Source: Diplosphaera chodatii (taxonomy: Eukaryota; Chlorophyta; Trebouxiophyceae; Prasiolales; Stichococcaceae). Taken from it: 64,000 nucleotides of DNA. The notes under the pieces are model-generated. The model had not been told where the DNA came from, searched no databases, and saw only the letters and a program-made list of their open reading frames with translations. Both the position numbers and the translations under genes were made by a program. The stretch lies in assembly GCA_032358165.1 (NCBI GenBank), contig JAALGY010000057.1, positions 868,001 through 932,000 on the forward strand, given 5' to 3'. Shown here piece after piece: positions 55,338-64,000 of this stretch; the stretch's first letter is position 1; each line of letters opens with the position of its first letter.

Positions 55338-58300
55338 ATGGCCGGCGGCCTGCTGCTGTTGTTTGAAACCGCCGCTGGCTACGCCCTGTTCAAAGTACAG
55401 GATGGGGGCAAGATCCAGGCCGCTGATGCACAGGTGGGATGTCGGAGCATGCACCGCTTGTCAGCAAGGCCTTTGAGCTGGCAGCATGAACTCCGAAAAG
55501 CATGAATGCCTTTCAATCGTTGCCTTACAGGATCTGCACAACGAGTTTGCCGATCTGGCGTCTGCTCAAAAGGTGGGGCCGCCAATGCAAGGACGCCGCT
55601 CTGTGTGGCATGTGCACTGCACTGCACGGCATCAGACTGCCATATTTGCTTACAACCCTCAACACCTGCAGGCTGTGAAGCTGCGAGCGTTCAGCAAGTT
55701 CGAAAACACCACAGATGCGCTGGCGGCGGCCACCTCAGTGGGCGACAGCAAGCTCGGCAAAGGTCAGCAAGCTGGGTGGACTTGGTGAAGCCATGGGCTG
55801 TGCGGGCGCCCGATTGTCATCACAGCGTCGCGAAATCTGAGGGCGACAGTCGTCCTGCCACTGAAGGTGCACTGATGTGCTGTGTGCAAGCCACAGGCTT
55901 GAAGAAGTTCCTGAAGAAGAATGTGGATGCGGAGACGGACACGCTGGCGGTGCTGGACGCCAAGCTGGGCGGCATCGTCAAGGAGAAGATGGGCATTCAG
56001 TGCATCAACAAGTGAGCCTGGTGCTGTACGAATGCGGCCGTTTTGGCATTTTGCCGCTCGCCTCCCGCACCGGCAGCTCCAGTTGGGCGCTAAGTCGGGG
56101 CATGCAGCTGTACCCTTTCAGGGTTCGGCCTCTGTGCACGTCACCAGCATGCCGTGCGCCTGCACGACAAGGCTGCAACCCGGCGTGCTGCCCATGATTT
56201 GCAGCAATGCGGTGATGGAGCTGGCGCGGGGGGTGCGGTCGCAGCTGGAGGGCCTGGTCGCGGGGCTGGCGGGGGCGGACCTGACGCCCATGTCCCTGGG
56301 CCTCAGCCACAGCCTGTCTCGCTACAAGCTCAAGTTTAGCCCCGACAAGGTGAGAGCAGACGCGCCTGGTCCCCCACCCAGGCTGCCTCCACTTTGAGCG
56401 CATGTGACGCCGACTGCGGCTGCCAGATCATCAGGGCAACTCCCAGAGTGCTGCAGAAAGCAGTGCATCAAAGCCTTGAGCATGCCAGAGCCATGTTGTC
56501 CAAGCATATTCGGATCGATGGGTTTCAACTTTCACGGCGCAGGTGGACACGATGATTGTGCAAGCCATCGGGCTGCTGGACGATCTGGACAAGGAGCTGA
56601 ACACGTATGCGATGCGGGTGCGGGAGTGGTACGGCTGGCACTTCCCGGAGATGACGCGGGTGGTGACAGACAACATCCAGTACGCTCTGGCGGTGCGTTC
56701 GACTTCATGCTGCAGCATGGCACTGCCCATGCCGCTGCCTATTGATGCTGCACAGTGCTAGTCTGCAGCCGTCGTTTCCTGCATAGCGTGTTGGTTTGTC
56801 CTCTAGTTGACCTCCTCTAGTTGACATACTGCTCATGCGGCAACCTGGCTGTGGATGCAGGTGAAGCACATGCAGACGCGGGAGAATGCGGCAGACACCG
56901 ATTTTGAGGGCATCCTGGAGGAGGAGGTGGCAGCAGACCTCAAGGAGATCGCCACAATCTCCATGGGCACTGAAATCAGCACAGAGGACATGTCCAACAT
57001 TACAGCGCTGTGCGACCAGGTGAGGACGATGCAGTCGTCTCAGCTATGATTTGTTGGAGCAATTTGCAGCGTAAGGTTGCATAGGGATCATGAGTCAATT
57101 GCTGTGATCACAGTCAGCGAATGGCACTGCTGCATCAGCAGCTGCGCTGACTGCACAACATTCTGTCTGCTGCAGGTCATACAGCTGGCAGAGTACAGGG
57201 CGCAGCTGTACGAGTATCTGAAGAGCCGCATGGCTGCCATCGCGCCAAACCTCACGGTGTGTACATGCACTTTGGTTGATCAAACAGGAGTTTTGCTGAA
57301 TCACTTGAACGAAGGGAGAATCGGATGAGAAGAAGCATTGTCATTCCTTGTTACGCCTTGTTGGCTAGCCTTGCAGGTGAAGCTTGAGCTCAGCGCATAT
57401 ACGATCTGATGTGACCCTCAGGTGCTCGTGGGGGAGCTGGTGGGGGCGCGCCTCATCGCACACGCAGGCTCGCTGATGACGCTCGCTAAGTACCCGGCGT
57501 CAACTGTGCAAATTCTGGGCGCCGAGAAGGTCGGTTGCTGGGCTGTTGCCTGCTGCTATAGCTCGTGCTCATTGTAAGCTCTGCCATATGTCGCTGGCCT
57601 TCTGCTGCTGTTGTAATGGTCGCACATTGTGAGCGTTGTGCGAGTTGCCTCATGTTGCTGCCGTCCATGCGCAGGCGCTGTTCCGGGCGCTGAAGACCAA
57701 GCACGAGACGCCCAAGTACGGCCTCATCTACCACGCCAGCCTCATTGGCCAGGCGGCGCCCAAGAACAAGGTGCGGAGTCCTTGGGATATTGCTCGTCTC
57801 GTCTTCTGCTCATCTCGTCTACTGCTCGAGAACATGACGCACGCTCGTAGGCATGTTCTTGTTCAGGTGCATGTCTATACGCAGCGAGGCTGCTGCACCG
57901 TGTCGAAAGTTGCACCTGCAGCTGACTTGCACGCGCCTCTCTGTTGCTGCAGGGCAAGATGTCGCGCATCCTGGCAGCCAAAGCCGCGCTGGCGACGCGC
58001 GTGGATGCGATGGGCAGCTCCGACGACGCCACCATAGGCCTGGAGTCCCGCGCAAAGGTGCAAAATGCCCACACTTCTGAGGCCTCTCTCCTCTCTGGCA
58101 GTCTGCTGCAGGCAGCATAACCTAGGCGCCGCCCTCATAGACGCGGGCAGGTGCTGCTGTCCCTGGAACCTACAAACCGATATCAGCCTTCTTACAGAGC
58201 TGCACAGCGACTGCCGAGGTGGTGATGGCTGCCGCAGTTTTGAAGGGGGGCAACATCACACCCCAGGCTGCATTTGTTGGTGGCCAAGCAGGCCTCTCTG

Positions 58301-59515
58301 CTGTCCACTGCATGTTTGCAGCCACATTTCTCCAGAAACCCTCGAGATGGAAAAACCCTCGAATGCATTTCTGCCCGCGGGGTCTGCAGCAAATGTACCG
58401 AATGGCTCAAACCATGTAGGTCTTTACCATCTAAATTGGCACCAGCCCTGCACGTGTGGCTGCTCGGGAGGCTCGGTGGATTGTGGAGGCAGAGTAAGGC
58501 TCTCTAACAGCCAGCAAGACAATCAGGCTTGGCCTTGGGCAGACAGCCAAGGGTGCCCTGCACACTGTGGCAAGTGGGCTGTGGTCTGCCGCAGATCGAG
58601 GCGCGGGCGCGGCAGATGGAGGGCCGCGACCTGGGGCAGCAGGCAGCCACGCCCGGCGGCAGGCAGCCGCCCCAGAAGTACGAGCGCGGGCGGCAGGGCG
58701 CCGCGCCCGGCCTGCTGACCACGCCCCAGGCGTACAACCCCGACGCCGACGTCACCGCCACCGCCGGCAAGGAGGAAAAGAAGGCGAGGGTCCTGAGCCC
58801 TTGTTCAGTCGGGCTCTCGTCATGCGCGCCGATACACAAACTTTGTGCCATTCGCTTGGAGCCTGCAGATGTCATGGAGTCTGCACATGGCCTGAGGCAT
58901 TGCTCAAGTGAGAATTTGTTGCTCACGATGGGGTGCTGTCCTTGATCCACAGAAGAAGGCGAAACTCACGGATGTCGAAGATGCTGTCGTACACGGTGTG
59001 CCCGACGCTGCAGCTGAGGCAGTGGACGCAAACGGTGTAGGGGAGAAGACGAAGAAAAAGAAGAAGCGGGTAACCTGCCCTTGCTCCGGCATGACATTGT
59101 CGGATTGCAGCAAGTCTGCCAGGCCTGGGCTGTGGCGGTAGGCAAGTCATGAGTCCACACCTTTGCAATGTTTGGGGTGTTCATGTGTCATCTGCTGGGC
59201 CATGCAGGAGGCAGAGGCAGCGGCGGCAGAACCTGATACAGCGGATGCAGAGCCCAAAAAGAAGAAGAAGAAGGCAGAACGGTATTTTGAAACCGCTGCC
59301 ACCAACGGCGCAGTCGTGGACGCAGAGCAGCCCAAGGTGAAACTGTTCGATCAGGCTGCGGCAATGGCATGTGAGCCTGGTAGAGCTAGTGAGCGTTCAG
59401 TCATGAGTCATGCCTGTTGGTACCTCTGTGGCGTAGCTCCTGTTGTTTCACTGACGTCTTCATGTGCCCCAACATGCAGAAAAAGAAGAAGAAGGTCAAG
59501 GCTGAAGCCGAGTGA
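55338..59515 (+). CDS. NOP58: nucleolar protein NOP58, box C/D snoRNP core
   Basis: Fifteen exons: 55338-55433, 55531-55572, 55672-55762, 55897-56011, 56205-56349, 56543-56692, 56861-57019, 57176-57256, 57422-57529, 57675-57770, 57953-58057, 58595-58789, 58953-59069, 59208-59336, 59480-59515. Phases agree; 554 residues. NOP58 pairs with NOP56 and fibrillarin in box C/D snoRNPs that 2'-O-methylate rRNA. The N-terminal domain begins [20 protein letters not shown]. The coiled coil includes [20 protein letters not shown] and [12 protein letters not shown]. The NOP domain includes [29 protein letters not shown] and [20 protein letters not shown]. The tail is lysine-rich (three KKKKK runs), typical of NOP58. 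The donor at 58789 (AGG|GTCCTG) could instead be a GC donor at 58783, changing two residues. Start differs from the usual ML by an inserted AGG. Confidence 0.96.
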
Positions 59516-60010
59516 CCGTCTGGTTCTGGGGGGCCGCCGCTGTGTAGCTGTATTCTGGGCCGTCAAGTTGCTGCAGTTACTGATCACACGACCATTTCTA
59601 AACCATGGGTGATCCATTGCACCTGGTAGCAGCTCAGATGCGACATGCGAAAGCCAGTAAACAACGCATACACTGTGTCCACACCACTAGTGAGTTCGTA
59701 CCGAACATTACCGTGCAAGCAACGGCTGGCAGCTGTCATAGTCAGGGCATCTCAGCAGCGGAAATCAGGGGGGCATTGAACTGCTTCACCACCTATCGAC
59801 GGCCCTGCAGGCTGTCTTGGTTCCAGCGCAGCTCTCTTCGGAGCCGCTCTGACAACGGCTTGCTGGCATTGGACCCCTCTGTGCCCCTGCAGAACGAATA
59901 GCTACTGGTTCTGCCTTGCCTTGCCGTGCCTACCGTTCCCATTATGGGTCAGTGGCAATACCCCTTGCTGCTAGAACTCCGAAGGCCATTGTTGCCACAC
60001 AGCTGGAGCA
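59516..60010. other. convergent 3' intergenic region
   Basis: About 495 bp between NOP58 (+) and the DUF1995 gene (-). No supported feature. Confidence 0.55.
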
Positions 60011-61712
60011 TCAGTCACACCTGATCAGTGCCTCCAGTTCACGGTAGCTGGGCCGCTGCGGCAGCGAGGCGACCAGTGCCGCCTCCCCTGTGCCCTCGTT
60101 CACCAGGTGCACCTGCCAGTCGCCTGGGTACGCTCTGAGTATCCTATGACCACACAATGCCGGCAGGTATCACCGACCACAATTGCAAGCCCGATGCTGG
60201 CACGAGTAAGCAGAAGTGCGTGGTGAGCCACGTTGTTGGGGCAGCATTGCAGTAGCGATAAAATTTCATGACATGCTCAGTGTGCAGCTTCAGTACCTGA
60301 TGCTGTCACCTGCATCTCATGACACAGCAGACGTGAGAGCACCTGATATTGCACACCTACCAGAAGGGCAGATATTACGTTTCACAAGCACTGCGCACCA
60401 GCAATCGTGTAGACTCTCACGAAGTACACATCCTCGAAGCCTGCAAGGGTGGTGTGCTCCTCAACCCCTACTGTTATGTGTGGCAAACCAAATGCTGTGC
60501 AACTGCTGAAGCCTCATTTGTACAAACTGTCCAGGTAGCCCGCCTGCCAGGAACTCCTCTGCTGCCTTTCTGCCAAACATGCCGAAATCGCTGATAACCT
60601 GCCCTTCCTGCCATTGCGGGTTGACCTGTAGCGGTGTCCGCATGCTGTTGAGCATGCCAAACTACAGTGAAGCCGATGGCAAGTCAACAGCTGCTGAAGA
60701 GGCTGGTACTCACAAAGATAAGGAGGCTGTCTGGCTTCTGCTGCGCCAGCTGCCGCGCCTGCAAGCAACAGCCACTGCATTTGCACGTGACCTTGACTCG
60801 CATTCATAGCTGCGGGTGAAAGCTGTGCAGGCATACGCATGACGCATTAGCAACCCACTCGTTTCACGGTCTCTGCAGTCGGGAAGACGATGACATCCAT
60901 AGCGCTGCCTAGCCATGCACCAACTGCATCCCCCTGGTCCCAGATCTCTCCTGACAGCCGCCCTTCCAAGCCTTTGCACCTGCGGAATGCATGTTTGAAG
61001 CCTTGCAAGCCTGGACGCTCCTGAACAAGCAGAGCGCTGGTTGAGCAGCGTGCTAAGCAGCCGACTCACTGCTTCAGGCCGTCCAGCATGCTCTCCACCA
61101 TCGGCAGCACCGCCTTGAACTGCTGCCGGATGCCGCCAGGCCTGCCGGTCACAGCATCAACTGTCACGAGCAGCTCAACCTAGTATGCAGGTCACATGCG
61201 GACAAGCTGCTGCGGATGCCGGGAGTTGCGGGTCAGCACCAGTCGTCCAGGTCGGTGGCGCCGATCAGCGGCAGCAGCAGCTCGATACGCTGGCGCTTGA
61301 CGCCGGCCTCCCAGGCGCGCTGCGCCGCCGCCCGCGCCTGCTGCGCCGTCTCCTCCGCGTTGCCGGGCAGCGGATACGTGCGTGAGCTGCACAGGGTGCC
61401 ACGAGCCGCTCAGGCCGCATGCGCTTGGCATGCGTCATGCTTGACTGCACGCGCGACGTGCCACTTGCATGCAAAGAAAGTTTGTGCATGTGGTGAGAAC
61501 CATGGCACGCCACGATACAAATGACGCATACAGCTGGATCAGCACCCTGATCGGGCCAGACGCACACACCTGAGGCGCAGTGCCTCATCCTCTGCTGATG
61601 CGCGCATGCGCATCGTGCGACAACGCTCGTCTGTGAACGGTCTACAGCCCTTCGTCCGCACTGCCCGTCCAGAATGCGGACTCGCAATTGTACGGCCATG
61701 ATACATGCACAT
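60011..61712 (-). CDS. DUF1995 domain protein, probably plastid
   Basis: Eight exons: 61712-61570, 61386-61240, 61141-61070, 60979-60859, 60758-60714, 60625-60544, 60440-60386, 60143-60011. Phases agree; 265 residues. Motifs fit the plant/algal DUF1995 family (LPA3 and relatives): YPLPGNAEETAQQARAAAQR, RIELLLPLIGATDLDDWPGG, QGDAVGAWLGSAMDVIVFPT, VNPQWQEGQVISDFGMFG and LRAYPGDWQVHLVN. LPA3 helps assemble photosystem II; other members have no known role. The N terminus from the ATG at 61712 (MCMYHGRTIASPHSGRAVRT) is basic and could be a transit peptide, but the start is not firm. The sixth exon ends with a GC donor (GCAG|GCGGGC at 60544), which links FLAG directly to FEDVYFVRVYTIAG as in the family. 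Confidence 0.85.
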
Positions 61713-62025
61713 CTGTCGATCGATCAGCGTCTGCATGCTGGCTGGTGCGCACTTGCAACCAGTAACCCCAATGCAGTAGAGCAGAGTACTGGCTTGCTTG
61801 TGCTCGCTGCACGCAATAGCTTACACCGAATTGCGCTTTCTCACTACTGTTCGATGCAGTTGCTTGGGTTGGAGCTTTCGGGAGTATTGGAAAGTGGCAG
61901 TGACTACAGGGTGGCTGTTCACAGCTGCACCGCAGGGGTCATGCATGCATGCTGCAGTTATCGTTCGTGTACACAGAATGTATACAGATGCTCTCCGACT
62001 ACCGATAGCCACAAGTGCGCTGTAA
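61713..62025. other. intergenic region
   Basis: About 313 bp between two minus-strand genes. It holds the 3' end of the upstream gene and the promoter of the DUF1995 gene; nothing else was seen. Confidence 0.5.
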
Positions 62026-64000
62026 TCATCCCAGGTTCGTATCTGCCTGCGGTGGCTGTGGCGCCGTCAACAATGTGGTGCCAGCTGGCGGCAGCGGCTG
62101 AGAGGTGACTGTCGGTACAGCCAAGCCCACTGGCACAAGCTGCGCGGGTTGCGCTGGTGCTGAGGTAGCTGCGAAGGCTACAGGCGGCAACATTTGGCCA
62201 GCCGCCGTCACTGCTGCAGCTGCGGCTGCGGCCTGTGCCTCCATAGCGGCGGCCTTTGCTCGCTCGACATTTGCGCCGGCTTCCGTGACCCCCGGGAAGG
62301 CGCGCAATGCGTAGTGATATGCGCCGACATTCACGAACGACGGCTCCTTGCTCATAACGCTGCTCAGGTAGCTGCGCTTGCTCCTGTCCGCACGCCAGTC
62401 AGCGATGCCAGACGTTGCTGCGTACTCCACAATGTCCGCAGTCCTAAAGCCCTTTGGCCCCGCGTGCATCAGGGTCAGATTGACCAGCGCCTTCATGCTG
62501 CCCTTGGTGAACGCGCGCAGGCTCGTGGTCAGCTGCTCGGGGTCGCCGCCCAGCAGCAGGCCCGCCGCGATGTGCGGCGCCGGGTCCACCTCCGCTGCAG
62601 CGATTGCACCGTTTGAGGTGTCGGCACCGGCGGCGGGTGGGTTGCTGTACTGGGCACCGGCCTGGCCCAATGGCGACGGCAATGCGGGCTGCAGCTGTGC
62701 GACGCCTCCCACTGACCCTGTGCGCAGAGGCGGAAGCGCTGCCTGTGCCGCAATGTGCTGCGCAGCTAGTGTCACGGGCGGCAGCGGCGGCGCAGGGAGT
62801 GGTGCAGTTGTGGCACCAGGAGCTGCAGCCGCTGCAGGGCTGATCGCTGGCATTGAAGGTGTAGGTACTGCTGCCGACGCCTGCTGCATGATCGCCGCAA
62901 CCTGTGCGGGTGCGCTGGCTGGGGTGGCTGCGGGCAGCTGTGTGGCGGGGGCTGCCGCTGCCTGCGCAGGGGCCGCAGCTGAGAGCGGCAGGGCGGTCGG
63001 CAGCACAGCAACAGTCCTGGGCAGGCCGGCGGCCAGCGCTCCCTTGAATGCCTGTTCGACAGAGGCGGCGTCCATCAGGCGGTGGTCGAACAGATCTGCA
63101 ATCTGGCTCCAGATCCTCCCGTTCTCTATCATCGCCTTGCCCTTGACCAGGCCACGCAGGTGCACAAAGGCCAGCAGGGTCGACAGCAGCTCCGGTGTCC
63201 AGTCGAAGCTGCTGCGCGCCGCCGCACCCTGCGCCCCCGCCTTCGCCTCCGCCGCTTTGCAGCCAAGCTTGATCTGGTCCCGCAGGACACCCTTTGCCAG
63301 GTCGTACTCCGAGGTGACCTTGCCCTTCCACTGGTTCAGCAGCCGCAGCAGGTTGCCACGTGTGGTGAAGGGCTCCATGAACTCCATCAGCGTGGTGGCA
63401 AGCACAGCCTGCGCGTCTTTATGCTTGGGCAAATCCCTGCGTTCCATGTCAGAGCCCTCACGCTTGCTGTAGGAGACACAATTATTGTTCACGGGCTTGT
63501 TCACAACAGGACGTAATCACTGTTGTGGTGTAAACCACCCTGAATATCAACAAGTCCGATTGGCATTCCGCATGTATGGTCCAATGAACTCCTCAGACAG
63601 TGCCAGGCGCAGGGACTCGGGGATCTTTTTGTGGGCGCCCTCTGGCGGTGCTGACGCCGCCTCTGCTGTCGCCAGCTGCCGAAGCGCTGCAACTACTGCA
63701 TACGCTTCCCTGCTTATCACAAAGGCCTTGTCACCTGATGTATTTGAGACATCAGCTGCTGCAGTTTTCCTCTTCTTTCGGGCGGAGCCCTGCCCACCGG
63801 GCGCTGGATGCTGGTGACTGATGCCGCCCGCGCTCGGCTCAGCACCTGCAAGGTGTGCAAGGGATATAGAGGCAACTGTGTTTTCGAATCCATCGCGCGT
63901 CTCCGGCACCACCTCATCTGCCGCAGGCGCCTGCATGTCGGCAGCGGGGCCGCTATCGTGCTTGAGACGCTTTGCAGGCTGGCCGCCCTCCTCAGGTGCT
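62026..64000 (-). CDS. Ala-rich nuclear-type protein with winged-helix-like C terminus (partial at window edge)
   Basis: A large exon runs from about 63466 to the stop at 62026. Upstream coding continues from 63548 to the window edge, so the N terminus is missing. The upstream part has a basic cluster SARKKRKTAAADVS (nuclear signal) and ESLRLALSEEFIGPYMRNAN. The big exon begins with a helical region (ATTLMEFMEPFTTRGNLLRL, FDWTPELLSTLLAFVHLRGL) and a long Ala/Pro linker. Near the end a compact segment, SMKALVNLTLMHAGPKGFRT through YLSSVMSKEPSFVNVGAYHY, resembles a winged-helix fold of the HARE-HTH kind. I could not match splice phases between 63548 and 63466, so the join, or even a single gene, is not proven. 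Confidence 0.5.

Noticed and set aside
62378..63472. 364-codon plus-strand ORF antisense to the Ala-rich protein
   Set aside because: Composition mirrors the complementary Ala/Pro-rich coding frame, with no conserved motif.

Overview
The window is nuclear DNA of a green plant-lineage organism, most likely a trebouxiophyte green alga (Coccomyxa-like; the genus is a guess). Several genes are plant or algal types: a nuclear-encoded plastid ribosomal protein L3 with transit peptide, an HDA14-type histone deacetylase, an RHD3/SEY1-type ER GTPase, a DUF3755/SANT protein and a DUF1995 plastid-type protein. Genes are short and GC-rich and are broken by many small introns (often 80-250 bp, acceptors mostly GCAG). 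Some exons are only 13-34 nt. Genes alternate strands, with intergenic gaps mostly below 1 kb. I saw no tRNA, rRNA, transposon or CRISPR array. Exon models below were built by eye, joining exons whose splice phases agree and whose products match known families; no transcript data were available.

Layout: 0-1.7 kb (+) GFA/CENP-V-type zinc protein, preceded by an orphan exon. 2.1-2.3 kb 65-bp tandem repeat and a C-rich tract. 2.5-7.4 kb (-) GAF-like plus TKL protein kinase, with possible membrane exons up to 8.7 kb. 8.7-9.7 kb (+) peptidyl-tRNA hydrolase 2. 10.2-13.7 kb (+) chaperonin CCT theta (CCT8). 14.0-20.0 kb (-) and 20.7-24.1 kb (-) two head-to-tail genes, each joining CCCH zinc fingers to a C-terminal U-box. 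24.5-25.4 kb (+) plastid ribosomal protein L3. 25.9-29.1 kb (-) Gln-rich bZIP factor. 30.3-31.2 kb (+) mitochondrial-type ribosomal protein L27. 32.1-35.2 kb (+) SANT/DUF3755 protein. 35.6-38.3 kb (+) secreted bicupin of the oxalate decarboxylase type. 39.4-42.1 kb (-) leucine-zipper protein with no clear basic region. 42.5-45.5 kb (+) HDA14-type deacetylase. 46.3-48.6 kb (-) second bZIP factor. 49.0-49.7 kb (+) small plastid-type membrane protein with an internal duplication. 50.1-54.9 kb (-) RHD3/SEY1 GTPase. 55.3-59.5 kb (+) NOP58. 60.0-61.7 kb (-) DUF1995 protein. 62.0-64.0 kb (-) Ala-rich protein with a winged-helix-like C terminus, cut by the window edge.

Most genes are housekeeping (protein folding, cytosolic and organelle translation, snoRNP assembly, ER shape) or regulatory (kinase, bZIP factors, deacetylase, SANT protein). 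There is no operon-like functional cluster. The most unusual feature is the pair of tandem CCCH-U-box genes. If the models hold, they couple RNA-binding-type zinc fingers to a ubiquitin-ligase domain, and one copy carries two coding minisatellites. GC-AG introns with a shared AG|GCGRG donor recur in several genes.
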